From assembly GCA_023665605.1 (NCBI GenBank), contig JAMPDP010000011.1, positions 1-35,692 of the forward strand: a DNA stretch of 35,692 nucleotides. Reading direction: 5' to 3'. The position numbers and the translations under genes are program-made. Below are positions 16,825-24,306 of the stretch, one piece after another (the stretch's first letter is position 1; every line of letters starts with the position of its first letter). Origin of the DNA: Candidatus Amulumruptor caecigallinarius (GTDB lineage Bacteria > Bacteroidota > Bacteroidia > Bacteroidales > Muribaculaceae). Under the pieces are notes generated by a model. The model was not told the DNA's origin, did not search any database, and saw nothing but the letters and a program-made list of their open reading frames with translations.

Positions 16825-16832
16825 TAATTTTG
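16825..16832 (+). promoter_or_regulatory. -7 element of the AraC gene
   Basis: TAATTTTG lies 18 nt before the ATG. No good TTTG is present about 20 nt upstream, so the promoter may need an activator or may be weak. Confidence 0.5.
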
Positions 16833-16850
16833 CATCTGAACATCAGGACA

Positions 16851-17744
16851 ATGGCGAAAATACTGAAAGTTAACCTGCCGGGAGATTACTGCTCCTATGT
16901 GGGTGCCGAATCCCGGCATCCACTTGTCGCTGTCATTGATTATGATGCCATATCCCCCGTACCCTCAAGCTTGAATGACTATGGTGTCTATGGAGTATTC
17001 ATACACAGCGAGGTGCGCGATGACATCAAATACGGGCTTGGCGAGTTCGGTCACACCACCGGAACCCTGATCTGTGTAGCCCCCGGACAATTGGGAGGTC
17101 GCGAAGATGACGGCACGTTAATCGACCTTGACGGATATGCCCTGTTGTTTCATCCCGACCTGCTTATCGGCACCCGACTGGAACGCGACATCAGGCAGTT
17201 CTCATTCTTTGATTACAGCGCAAACGAGGCCCTGTATATGGAAGAGTCCGAACGCGAGATTATCGCCTCTTTGATGAGGAGCATAAGTGATGAATTACAC
17301 AGACCGGCCGACTCTGAGCAAAATGCAATAGTCACGAGCTACATATCTGCAATGCTCCATTACTGCAACAGGGCATACAATCGCCAGTTCAGCATAATGG
17401 CACAGTCCGGCGATGACCTGCTCGTAAAACTCAGCAGCCTGATCAATGACTATTATGAAAATGGTGAACAATTCTCCACAGGCGTGCCCGGCACGCAATT
17501 GTTTGCAGACAAACTCTGTATGTCGCCAAACTATTTCAGCGATTTGCTGAAGAAATCGACCGGAGAGACAGCCGGCAACTTTATCCGCCGGCAAATCGTC
17601 CGTATGGCCAAAAACCGTCTGGCAGCTACCGGCAATGTCTCGCAAGTGGCCTACGACCTCGGCTTTAAATACCCCCAGCACTTCAGCCGCATGTTCAAGA
17701 ACCATACAGGAATGACCCCGTCACAGTACCTTGCCTCATTGTAA
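16851..17744 (+). CDS. AraC family transcriptional regulator
   Basis: DNA-binding regulator, 297 aa from the ATG at 16851, the one that follows the -7 element. The N-terminal 170 residues form a cupin-like sensor domain with no recognised ligand motif. The C-terminal AraC domain holds two helix-turn-helix units: LFADKLCMSPNYFSDLLKKS and VAYDLGFKYPQHFSRMF, ending in the usual GMTPSQYL. It stands 91 bp upstream of the CMD-cupin gene on the same strand and is the obvious candidate to control it. This type often accompanies oxidoreductase or CMD genes in Bacteroidetes. The effector is unknown. Confidence 0.9.
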   Translation: MAKILKVNLPGDYCSYVGAESRHPLVAVIDYDAISPVPSSLNDYGVYGVFIHSEVRDDIKYGLGEFGHTTGTLICVAPGQLGGREDDGTLIDLDGYALLFHPDLLIGTRLERDIRQFSFFDYSANEALYMEESEREIIASLMRSISDELHRPADSEQNAIVTSYISAMLHYCNRAYNRQFSIMAQSGDDLLVKLSSLINDYYENGEQFSTGVPGTQLFADKLCMSPNYFSDLLKKSTGETAGNFIRRQIVRMAKNRLAATGNVSQVAYDLGFKYPQHFSRMFKNHTGMTPSQYLASL

Positions 17745-17778
17745 TCTTAGGTTTTGGTAGTAAAAAATAGAATTTTGG

Positions 17779-17810
17779 TTGATTCATAATTTTCTCGATT
17801 TGTAATTTTG
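17779..17810 (+). promoter_or_regulatory. promoter of the CMD-cupin gene
   Basis: TTG at 17779-17781, a 21-nt spacer, then TAATTTTG at 17803-17810. The ATG is 25 nt later. It shows that the gene can be transcribed apart from the AraC gene. Confidence 0.6.
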
Positions 17811-17835
17811 CCACTCGAATGAAGGATAAAACACT

Positions 17836-18681
17836 ATGAATAGAATAGTAGCAATATTGATAACGACAACTGTAACTATTATGGCACAAGCACAAGATAA
17901 CCCCACACGATTGACTGCCACTGAGGTCAATCCCAACCAGACAGCCGGACGCGCCCAACTCGGCGAGTTCGCCCCCAAGTTCACAGAACTCAACGATGAT
18001 GTCCTTTTCGGCGAAGTCTGGAGCCGTACCAACAAGCTCTCCAAGCGTGACCGCAGCATCGTTACTGTTACAGCCCTTGTGAGCAGTGGTATTATAGACT
18101 CCTCGCTCACTTTCCACTTGCAGGAAGCAAAACGCAATGGCGTTACCCGCACTGAGATCGCCGAAATCCTCACCCAAGTGGCATTCTATGCCGGTTGGCC
18201 TAAGGCTTGGGGTGCGTTCCGTCAGGCCGTAGAAGTGTGGAAAGACTCCACCGATGCCACTGACGCAAAGGAGAAGTTTGAGCAAGAGATGATTTTCCCG
18301 ATTGGCGAGCCCAACACCGCCTATGCCAAGTACTTCATCGGCAACAGCTATCTCGCCCCTATCTCAACCGAGCAGGTGAAATTCTCGAACGTCACCTTCG
18401 AGCCGGGTTGCCGCAACAACTGGCACATCCACCACGCCACCAAAGGCGGAGGCCAGATGCTGGTAGGCGTCGCCGGACGAGGCTGGTATCAGGAAGACGG
18501 TAAACCGGCCGTTGAGATACTCCCCGGCACAGTCATCCACATCCCCGCCAACGTGAAGCATTGGCACGGCGCCGCCAAAGACAGCTGGTTTGCCCACCTC
18601 GCCTTTGAACTCGACGGGGATAACACTTCCAACGAATGGCTCCAGCCAGTCACCGACGAAGAATACAACAATTTACAATAA
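17836..18681 (+). CDS. exported carboxymuconolactone decarboxylase-cupin fusion
   Basis: Two-domain protein of 281 aa with an N-terminal signal peptide (MNRIVAILITTTVTIMAQAQ), so it is probably periplasmic. Residues of about 50-140 form a CMD/AhpD-like domain (LSKRDRSIVTVTALVSSG, EIAEILTQVAFYAGWPKAW); the usual AhpD CxxC pair is absent. Residues of about 170-265 form a cupin with metal-type histidines in NNWHIHHA and HIPANVKHWHG. Proteins of this build are common in Bacteroidetes and are annotated as CMD family; the substrate is not established. It follows the AraC regulator and has its own promoter and terminator. Confidence 0.88.
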   Translation: MNRIVAILITTTVTIMAQAQDNPTRLTATEVNPNQTAGRAQLGEFAPKFTELNDDVLFGEVWSRTNKLSKRDRSIVTVTALVSSGIIDSSLTFHLQEAKRNGVTRTEIAEILTQVAFYAGWPKAWGAFRQAVEVWKDSTDATDAKEKFEQEMIFPIGEPNTAYAKYFIGNSYLAPISTEQVKFSNVTFEPGCRNNWHIHHATKGGGQMLVGVAGRGWYQEDGKPAVEILPGTVIHIPANVKHWHGAAKDSWFAHLAFELDGDNTSNEWLQPVTDEEYNNLQ

Positions 18682-18687
18682 CCACAA

Positions 18688-18727
18688 CAAAGGCTGTCCC
18701 GTTTCCGAGGACAGCCTTTGTGACTTT
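18688..18727 (+). terminator. terminator of the CMD-cupin gene
   Basis: A perfect 12-bp stem (CAAAGGCTGTCC / GGACAGCCTTTG) with a 9-nt loop, 7 nt after the stop codon, followed by a weakly T-containing stretch. Confidence 0.85.
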
Positions 18728-18753
18728 ATCAGTTTCAGAAATAGACGATATGG

Positions 18754-18784
18754 TCAAGCCCGGCGCAGCCGCAACGACGGAGGT
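18754..18784. repeat. 31-bp dispersed repeat, copy 2
   Basis: Exact copy of 11233-11263. It ends 16 bp before the left junction of the transposase remnant. Confidence 0.8.
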
Positions 18785-18799
18785 TTATACACTCAATCG

Positions 18800-18814
18800 G
18801 ATGCGGTTGCCCTG
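18800..18814. repeat. 15-bp IS-end-like direct repeat, left copy
   Basis: GATGCGGTTGCCCTG, identical to and in the same orientation as 19064-19078. Intact IS ends would be inverted, so this is not a normal left end. Confidence 0.7.
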
Positions 18815-19065
18815 ACTTCAATATGCTGGCTCGTGGCCATTGGTCAATTGAAAACCAATTGCACTGGAATTTGGACGTTACTTTCAAAGAAGACGCATGT
18901 CGCTCTCGCAAAGGATATGCAGCTCAGAATCTGTCTACTCTGCGCAAAATGGCAATGCAAATTGTAAAGGGTCATACGGACAAGCGAAGCATAAAAAAGA
19001 GACTCTTTCAAGCCGCTCTATCCCAGGATTACCTGAGGCAGATGCTCCTATCTGCTAAATTTTGA
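18814..19065 (+). pseudogene. ISAs1-type transposase, C-terminal remnant
   Basis: About 84 codons remain of a DDE transposase that is normally about 370 aa. The stretch RGHWSIENQLHWNLDVTF and the following EDACRSRKGYAAQNLSTLRK are the typical end of ISAs1 transposases, including the DDE glutamate in IEN. The stop codon overlaps the right-end repeat. No upstream transposase sequence is present, so the element cannot move itself. The left junction is abrupt at a 15-bp copy of the right end, which suggests a deletion or recombination between IS ends. Confidence 0.85.
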
Positions 19066-19078
19066 TGCGGTTGCCCTG
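19064..19078. repeat. 15-bp IS right-end repeat
   Basis: GATGCGGTTGCCCTG directly at the transposase stop codon, where the terminal inverted repeat of the element is expected. Confidence 0.65.
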
Positions 19079-19182
19079 TTGATATGGAACTAAATTAATA
19101 TAACGTTACTATATTATTTGGAGAAATAATCAACCATTCACCGCTTATAGTTGCATCCCACGGGCCGAGACATTGCCGACTC

Positions 19183-19208
19183 CGAGTCTCTGCATCGGCA
19201 GAGACTCG
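19183..19208. repeat. perfect 11-bp hairpin
   Basis: CGAGTCTCTGC, loop ATCG, GCAGAGACTCG. It lies 30 bp downstream of the YdeI-like stop on the minus strand and may end that transcript, though no T-run follows. Confidence 0.6.
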
Positions 19209-19237
19209 ATCTCCGGGGATGATTTCGCAGCATTTTT

Positions 19238-19813
19238 TCAGTATTTAAGGAGACGACCATAGTCATTCCAGTCGCCTATCATGATTCCTTTCTCAGAGGC
19301 TTCAATCAGTTTCTGCAATCGCTTTTGGAAATTTTCTTCTCGTCCACGGTTTTTCTCATTGTGGATCTTGTCAATTCTCACCCTTTGATAGAGTGGATGG
19401 AATGACTTGAAATTCTTCAAGGCTATCCTGTTCTTTTTGAATGCCTCCTCAACTTCCGGATACCATGTGAATTTTTCATCGAGGTCTGGCATACCTTCCA
19501 TTCCAGAATCGGTCATAAGTCCAATTTTAATCAGCCTACGGCATCTTTCCTTGTTCAGTTCCGTCCAGTTGGAGTCTTTTTTTCGTGGCGAGAATCTCTG
19601 CACTACAACACCTTCGTATAATTTACATGTAGAATCTATCCAACCGAAACACAAGGCTTCTTCAACAGCATCAAGATACAGCACCAAGCCGTCAACCGGA
19701 TTCCTCCCTTTCTTAACACGGAGCCAGCACTCTGCGGCAGTCGAAGCGTTAGCCAACAGCCAGTCCCTAAATTCCTGTCTTGAAGCAGCGTCTAAGAGAT
19801 TCTTGATTTCCAT
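19238..19813 (-). CDS. YdeI/OmpD-associated family protein
   Basis: Protein of 191 aa in the YdeI / OmpD-associated (bacteriocin-protection-like) family. The start at 19813 (MEIKNLLDAASRQEFRDWLL) is preferred over an upstream Met at 19873 because the family begins there. Conserved stretches: ECWLRVKKGR, DAVEEALCFGWIDS and RFSPRKKDSNWTELNKER. The biochemical role of the family is not settled. The codon use looks more AT-rich than the core genes around it, and it lies between an IS remnant and the ssrA-linked segment, so transfer is plausible. Confidence 0.85.
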   Translation of the reverse strand: MEIKNLLDAASRQEFRDWLLANASTAAECWLRVKKGRNPVDGLVLYLDAVEEALCFGWIDSTCKLYEGVVVQRFSPRKKDSNWTELNKERCRRLIKIGLMTDSGMEGMPDLDEKFTWYPEVEEAFKKNRIALKNFKSFHPLYQRVRIDKIHNEKNRGREENFQKRLQKLIEASEKGIMIGDWNDYGRLLKY

Positions 19814-19821
19814 TGCCAATG

Positions 19822-19852
19822 CGAAATTACAAAATTTTGCGCAGATTTTCAA
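19822..19852 (-). promoter_or_regulatory. possible promoter of the YdeI-like gene
   Basis: On the minus strand: TTG (19850-19852), a 20-nt spacer, then TAATTTCG (19822-19829), one mismatch from consensus. It ends 8 nt before the ATG, so the leader would be very short. Confidence 0.5.
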
Positions 19853-20072
19853 GTAGATCGGCGACTGATGCACCGCCCGACGTTGCTTATCGACTTATCG
19901 CTTTGCTCTGCAAAGAACCCACAAGCAAAGGCAACAATCTCTGCACCGAAACAAGGTAGCGAAATCAACGTTGAACCAAATATCCTCGGAGAGGACTTTT
20001 AAGGGAGGACAGAAAAATGAAACCGAGAAATTATTATGTCCGGCATCGGTCCTGAGTCGATGGGAAAAGGCA

Positions 20073-20110
20073 CTAAAAAACCGCAGAACTAATTGATAGT
20101 CTGCGGTTTT
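20073..20110 (-). terminator. terminator beyond the outer ssrA 3'-end copy
   Basis: An 11-bp stem (AAAACCGCAGA with its complement at 20100-20110), followed on the minus strand by a T-run. It resembles the ssrA terminator at 21971-22006 in sequence and position. It may be the original ssrA terminator, displaced by an insertion. Confidence 0.8.
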
Positions 20111-20153
20111 GTCTGTGGCTGGCCGGAAAACGTCCGGCGTTTTCCGAACCCTC

Positions 20154-20174
20154 AAGTGGAGATGGAGGGACTTG
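20154..20174. repeat. 21-bp direct repeat of ssrA 3' end (outer, att-like)
   Basis: Identical to 22040-22060, the last 18 nt of the tmRNA gene plus 3 nt downstream. Beyond it the T-arm of tmRNA is not preserved, so this is a fragment and not a second tmRNA. It is consistent with an attachment site of an element inserted at ssrA. Confidence 0.85.
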
Positions 20175-20308
20175 TTCCTAACGCTCCAAATATACTCATG
20201 TCAAGCAGTTACGCTTGCAAAATTCTATTAGTGCCTTGTTAGTGCCTGAAAACGTTTTGGCGTTTTCCGACCCAACTTGCCTGTCTCCATAAGCATTCAA
20301 GCCATATG

Positions 20309-20338
20309 CAAAATTACAAATTTTTTTCGTCCTCACAA
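20309..20338 (-). promoter_or_regulatory. orphan promoter reading toward the outer att-like site
   Basis: On the minus strand: TTG (20336-20338), a 19-nt spacer, then TAATTTTG (20309-20316). It starts just after the ATPase stop codon. There is no convincing ORF between it and the terminator at 20073-20110. Confidence 0.6.
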
Positions 20339-20353
20339 GTTTGAGGGCTCGTT

Positions 20354-21628
20354 TTAAGTATTCTTCAGAATAAACTTCCAAGCCGGAACCACTTCAATCA
20401 CAATGCTGTCCTTCTCAATCACACCTTCGTCCTCATATGTTACGATGATGTTTCGGCGTGTCTTTATCCTGTCTTGGAGTTTAACGAGGGATGATGTTTC
20501 CCGCTTGAATGTTCCTTCTGAATCATTCATCGTATAGCACACCTGTACTGCCATTTCAGCATCAGGTATCACAAAGTCAACCTCTATGCCATGATTATAA
20601 TGATAGACAGCATCCTTGACTCCATATCTTCTGAACAGCGTCAGGGCGACAAGATTTTCCAGCAGTGAAGTCCGAATATCCATTGCAAGCAATGAGATAA
20701 TCCCATTGTCGATGAAGTAATATTTAGGATTGGTCATTCTGTCGGTCAAGGTGTCGGCGAGGTTTGATACAGTCAAGAGAAGATATGCGTCCGAAGCATA
20801 ACCGAGATAATTTATAACAGTGGCCTTGCCTATCTTTGTGCCGGTGGATGCCACGATATTGGTGGCTCTTGTAAAAGATATTGGCTGCTTTACACTCTCT
20901 GCCATCTTTCTGAAAAGAATCCTGAGCGCGAAAAGATTTTCAATCTTGTTTCTTGCCGCTATGTCACCCAAGAATATTTTCTGATAAAGACTCGTCAGAT
21001 AATCCCGTTTGACCGGGAGCGTTGCACATTCAGGAAATCCTCCGAACTGGAAATATTCCTCAAAGTGTCGCATTAATTTTGAACGGTCGGCTGTCGTTGC
21101 CGTCAGCAACTCACTATTTGGATCTACCCCATTTATTTCAAGATATTCGTCGAACGAGAATGGGAAGACATCGTGGGTTATATATCTTCCACCCAACACC
21201 GAAGCCACATCCTTTGAGAGCATCTTTGCGTTGCTTCCGGTAATCACAACCTTATATTTATTGTCGGCTATTCTTCGGGCAAATTTTTCCCAGCCTTCAA
21301 TATTCTGTATCTCGTCGAGGAAAAGCATTGGACGTTTGTCGCTCAGTTGGCCATGCACCTCCAGAATCTTGTTAAGGTCTTCAACAGTCATTCCGGCAAG
21401 TCGCTCATCCTCAAAATTAAGATACACTATTTCATCCCACGTATGCCCGTTGGCTATCAATTGTTGTATTCTGCCATAGAGGATATATGATTTACCTGCA
21501 CGGCGTACTCCGACAAGAACTTGCCTGTCGAAATTTTCAAGGTTTATGTTACGAGGAATGACAGTGTGCATCATCACTTCAGCACGGTTTTCAAGCATTA
21601 CCTCGCGTAGCGTTTCATTACTTATCAT
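20354..21628 (-). CDS. AAA ATPase with DUF4143 domain
   Basis: P-loop ATPase of 424 aa of the AAA_14 plus DUF4143 type. Walker A is GVRRAGKS (40-47), Walker B is MLFLDE (101-106) and a sensor-like ITGSN lies at 129-133. The C-terminal half (VINYLGYASDAYLL, KYYFIDNGIISLL, GIEVDFVIPD) is the DUF4143 part, which has nuclease-like features in its E-VDF-type motif. The cellular role of the family is not established; such genes occur sporadically and in variable copy number in Bacteroidales. The gene looks AT-richer than the flanking metabolic genes and is the only clear cargo between the two ssrA 3'-end repeats. It has its own consensus promoter. Confidence 0.9.
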   Translation of the reverse strand: MISNETLREVMLENRAEVMMHTVIPRNINLENFDRQVLVGVRRAGKSYILYGRIQQLIANGHTWDEIVYLNFEDERLAGMTVEDLNKILEVHGQLSDKRPMLFLDEIQNIEGWEKFARRIADNKYKVVITGSNAKMLSKDVASVLGGRYITHDVFPFSFDEYLEINGVDPNSELLTATTADRSKLMRHFEEYFQFGGFPECATLPVKRDYLTSLYQKIFLGDIAARNKIENLFALRILFRKMAESVKQPISFTRATNIVASTGTKIGKATVINYLGYASDAYLLLTVSNLADTLTDRMTNPKYYFIDNGIISLLAMDIRTSLLENLVALTLFRRYGVKDAVYHYNHGIEVDFVIPDAEMAVQVCYTMNDSEGTFKRETSSLVKLQDRIKTRRNIIVTYEDEGVIEKDSIVIEVVPAWKFILKNT

Positions 21629-21652
21629 ACTTATGTTGTTCTATGCATAAAA

Positions 21653-21684
21653 CAAAATTAGCCATTTTTTGTTTCATACACAAA
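21653..21684 (-). promoter_or_regulatory. promoter of the AAA ATPase gene
   Basis: On the minus strand: TTTG (21681-21684), a 20-nt spacer, then TAATTTTG (21653-21660). A full consensus, with a leader of about 18 nt. Confidence 0.75.
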
Positions 21685-21970
21685 ACACCGTGTCATTTTT
21701 TTTCAAGAAAGCGGTGAATTGAAAATCGCCGAATACCTCTTGAGTAAGACCAATATGAGGCAAAGGTGGAACGGTCTTTGGGGTTGGCGGTGTGATGCCG
21801 TCAACCTTTAGCTCGGCGAGGCTTGACCGAGCCAAAAGGCGCAGGGCGAGCCTTGCACCCATTGACCGCATCGCGCTTATGGGCAGTGGCTGAACTCCGA
21901 GTTACAGCCAACGCCTTGTAGAGATTTTATGAACGCTCCGCCATTCCTGAATCCGAAAGGAGGAGATACG
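21685..21970. other. gap between the ATPase promoter and the ssrA terminator
   Basis: A 65-codon open frame on the minus strand (21674-21871) overlaps the ATPase promoter and has no features I recognise. No other gene, RNA or clear repeat is visible. Confidence 0.5.
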
Positions 21971-22006
21971 AAAAAAACCTCAGAACAGCTTGATTGTCTG
22001 AGGTTT
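21971..22006 (-). terminator. ssrA terminator
   Basis: A 10-bp stem (AAACCTCAGA / TCTGAGGTTT) followed on the minus strand by TTTTTTT. It lies 36 nt downstream of the tmRNA 3' end. Confidence 0.88.
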
Positions 22007-22039
22007 GTCTGATACTTTCCGAATTCTGTCGGGTATCAT

Positions 22040-22060
22040 AAGTGGAGATGGAGGGACTTG
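22040..22060. repeat. 21-bp direct repeat at intact ssrA 3' end (inner, att-like)
   Basis: Covers the acceptor and T-arm end of tmRNA plus three bases beyond it. Identical to 20154-20174, 1886 bp away. Confidence 0.85.
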
Positions 22061-22440
22061 AACCCTCGTCCAAACACGGAACTAATGAGCTTTCTACATG
22101 CTTAGTCACCGGTTGGTTTTCGAGAGCGTGCCGGCTGGGACTGCCAATCGCGCTCCTTAGCCTCTAAGGCTTCGGCCGCTCCATGAGGCCGGGAGCTGCC
22201 TATTCCCGATATTTCTGCGCCGCCTGTTCGGTCCGTCTCGGGAAGTGGACAACCGGGCGACGTCTTGTCTCTGCAACTGTTGCGGAGATTAAGCCTTATC
22301 TACTGTGCTTCGATTAGGCAGCAAGAGCGTAGTTATTCTCGCCATTTAAAATTGCTGATGTCTCTGATTTAAGAGTGTAGGCATCATCACTCTGCATGCT
22401 TACTCACCACCTCTGCGTGCTGTCAAAACCGGTCATCCCC
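22043..22440 (-). ncRNA. ssrA: tmRNA (transfer-messenger RNA)
   Basis: Rescues stalled ribosomes by trans-translation. The gene is about 398 nt. The 5' end GGGGATG pairs with CATCTCC at the 3' end, with a discriminator A. The T-arm is GAGGG-TTCAAGT-CCCTC. The tag reading frame at 22314-22343 encodes GENNYALAA and a TAA stop, the usual Bacteroidetes tag. The CCA end is not encoded. A promoter lies about 93 nt upstream, implying a processed 5' leader, and a terminator follows. The 3' end serves as an apparent integration site. Confidence 0.96.
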
Positions 22441-22532
22441 GATATTTTTTTTGACGGAGCTTTCGCGCCTTGGGTGGATCTTCACGCTCCGGCACCGTGC
22501 ATGGCACTCTTGTCATGCGATGGTTAAGTGTG

Positions 22533-22563
22533 CAAATTTAAGCACTTTTTTGCTAACGTGCAA
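22533..22563 (-). promoter_or_regulatory. ssrA promoter
   Basis: On the minus strand: TTG (22561-22563), a 20-nt spacer, then TAAATTTG (22533-22540). It overlaps the promoter of the divergent DUF6377 gene, so the two could interfere. Confidence 0.65.
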
Positions 22564-22583
22564 CGAAAAAATCATTAATTTTG
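22549..22583 (+). promoter_or_regulatory. promoter of the DUF6377 gene
   Basis: TTTG at 22549-22552 and TAATTTTG at 22576-22583 with a 23-nt spacer, slightly longer than usual. The ATG is only 6 nt after the -7 element, so the transcript would be leaderless or nearly so. Confidence 0.6.
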
Positions 22584-22589
22584 TGGATT

Positions 22590-24158
22590 ATGCCAAGAAT
22601 TACCGCCATTATCATATTTCTGCTCCTCTCGGCTCCGGTGCTCCGGCCACAGTCGGTGTCAAGAGAGGAGATGGAGGCTTCCCTCGAAACGCTTGACCAT
22701 GAGATTGCTATCCGCGACAACTACATCGCCGAGCGCAGGGCGAGCCTTCACCGACTTACAGAGACTTTGCAGCGCACTCCCGCTGGGGTAGAGCGGTTAG
22801 GACGCATTTTGGCGGTGGCTGAGGCTTACAGGGGATTCAACAATGACTCGGCGCTAACATATATGCGTATGGGGGAGGCCGAAGCTCGCGGACTGGGGCG
22901 TGACTCTATGGCCACTGTATTTTCGCTCAATGAAATATGCCTGATGCCGCTGGCCGGATACACGGCTCCCTCCATCGAGGCGCTTGCCGAGGTTGACACC
23001 ACCGGATTTTCCCATCGGCTGAAGCTGCTATATCATCAGTCGGCCAACCAGCTTTATGGCTACCTGCTGGCTATGCATGCCGGCAATCCCCACGAAACTG
23101 CCCACTACAAAGAGCGCATGCTCGAACATCTGCGTCAGCTCAAGGCTCTGTTTGACCCCGAGGCGCTACCTTACAAACTGATTGATGCCGAGTATTCATA
23201 TCACGCCGGAGAGGTGTCACGAGCCCGCGCCATAACCTCTGAGGTGCTTGACCGGCTCGAGCCTGACTCACCCCTTTATGCACGCATGGCCTATCTTATG
23301 AGCCAGATTGAGCTTGCGCGCAATGATGAGGCCGCCAACATTCACTATCTGTCTCAATCAGCCATAGCTGATATTCGTTCGGCCACGCTTGAGGTGAGCT
23401 CGCTCCAGCAGCTTGGCCGTCGTATGTTTGAGCTTGACGATATCAACCGCGCTTATGAGTATCTGACGATAGCCTTAAAGTCTGCCGTAGACTCACGGGC
23501 GGAGCTGCGCATCACCGAAGCCGGCAATGGGCTGGCACTGATAGAGGCTGCCCACAATGCCCAGATTTCCGAATCGCAGCGCCGCATATATATAATTATG
23601 GCGGTGATGGCGGTGGTGCTCGTTGCTCTTGTCATTACTATGGTGCTCCTGCGACGAGAAATGCAGCGTCTCAAACGCGCGCGTCACCGCCTGGAGGAGG
23701 CCAACGAAACCAAGGAGGTCTACATCAGCCAGTTTCTGAAGCTCTGTTCCATCTATATGGACAAGCTCAACCAGTTTTGCAAGGTGGTTAACCGCAAGAT
23801 TTCAGCCGGTAAGGTGGACGAGCTTTACCGCATGACCAAGTCCGCCAAGTTCATCGAAGAGCAGTCGGTGGAGTTTTTCAGTGTGTTTGACAACGCATTT
23901 CTCCATCTATACCCCGATTTCGTGGAGCGCGTGAACTCCCTGTTGCGCGATGGCGAGAAGATTACCCTTGCCGAAGGTGAGAAGCTCAACTCTGACCTTC
24001 GCATCCTCGCTTTCATGCGCCTCGGCATCGAGGAGAGCGGACGAATAGCCGAGATGCTTCACTACTCGGTCAATACCATTTATGCCTATCGCAACAAGCT
24101 GAAGAATCGTGCCATCAACCGCGGCACCTTTGAGCGCGACGTGATGAGTATCGGCTGA
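22590..24158 (+). CDS. DUF6377 membrane-anchored regulator
   Basis: Predicted membrane transcriptional regulator of 522 aa. The start is the ATG at 22590, which opens a signal-like segment (MPRITAIIIFLLLSAPVL). Residues of about 20-325 are helical and TPR-like, probably periplasmic. One membrane segment lies at about 330-352 (IYIIMAVMAVVLVALVITMVL). A cytoplasmic helical linker follows (REMQRLKRARHRLEEAN). The DUF6377 part runs from YISQFLKLCSIYMDKL to FDNAFLHLYPDFV. It ends in a LuxR-like helix-turn-helix (LRILAFMRLGIEESGRIAEMLHYSVNTIYAYRNKLKNRA). Such regulators often sit beside SusC/SusD loci and control glycan use; none is present here. Confidence 0.88.
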   Translation: MPRITAIIIFLLLSAPVLRPQSVSREEMEASLETLDHEIAIRDNYIAERRASLHRLTETLQRTPAGVERLGRILAVAEAYRGFNNDSALTYMRMGEAEARGLGRDSMATVFSLNEICLMPLAGYTAPSIEALAEVDTTGFSHRLKLLYHQSANQLYGYLLAMHAGNPHETAHYKERMLEHLRQLKALFDPEALPYKLIDAEYSYHAGEVSRARAITSEVLDRLEPDSPLYARMAYLMSQIELARNDEAANIHYLSQSAIADIRSATLEVSSLQQLGRRMFELDDINRAYEYLTIALKSAVDSRAELRITEAGNGLALIEAAHNAQISESQRRIYIIMAVMAVVLVALVITMVLLRREMQRLKRARHRLEEANETKEVYISQFLKLCSIYMDKLNQFCKVVNRKISAGKVDELYRMTKSAKFIEEQSVEFFSVFDNAFLHLYPDFVERVNSLLRDGEKITLAEGEKLNSDLRILAFMRLGIEESGRIAEMLHYSVNTIYAYRNKLKNRAINRGTFERDVMSIG

Positions 24159-24275
24159 AATTCACATATATTACCGTTTATATCGGTGAACAATGCCTCT
24201 CCACAATAATTCCTGATATCAAGGAAGTTATGTTTTTCCGCCTCTGAAAACCATTTATATTTCCGCTCAATCGGC

Positions 24276-24306
24276 TTGCACCGTCGTGAGTGCGGGCGTA
24301 ACTTTG
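24276..24306 (+). promoter_or_regulatory. orphan promoter downstream of the DUF6377 gene
   Basis: TTG at 24276-24278, a 20-nt spacer, then TAACTTTG at 24299-24306, matching the consensus. No plus-strand gene follows before the convergent antiporter gene ends at 24602. Confidence 0.6.

Noticed and set aside
20154-20174. a second tmRNA gene
   Set aside because: Only the last 18 nt match tmRNA; the T-arm partner, tag frame and 5' acceptor arm are missing.
20196-20381. 61-codon open frame that could be an integrase tail near the att-like site
   Set aside because: It overlaps the 3' end of the ATPase gene and a promoter, and has no integrase catalytic residues. I could not support an integrase call.
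21674-21871. 65-codon open frame upstream of the ATPase
   Set aside because: It covers the -33 element of the ATPase promoter and shows no signal, domain or family resemblance that I can defend.
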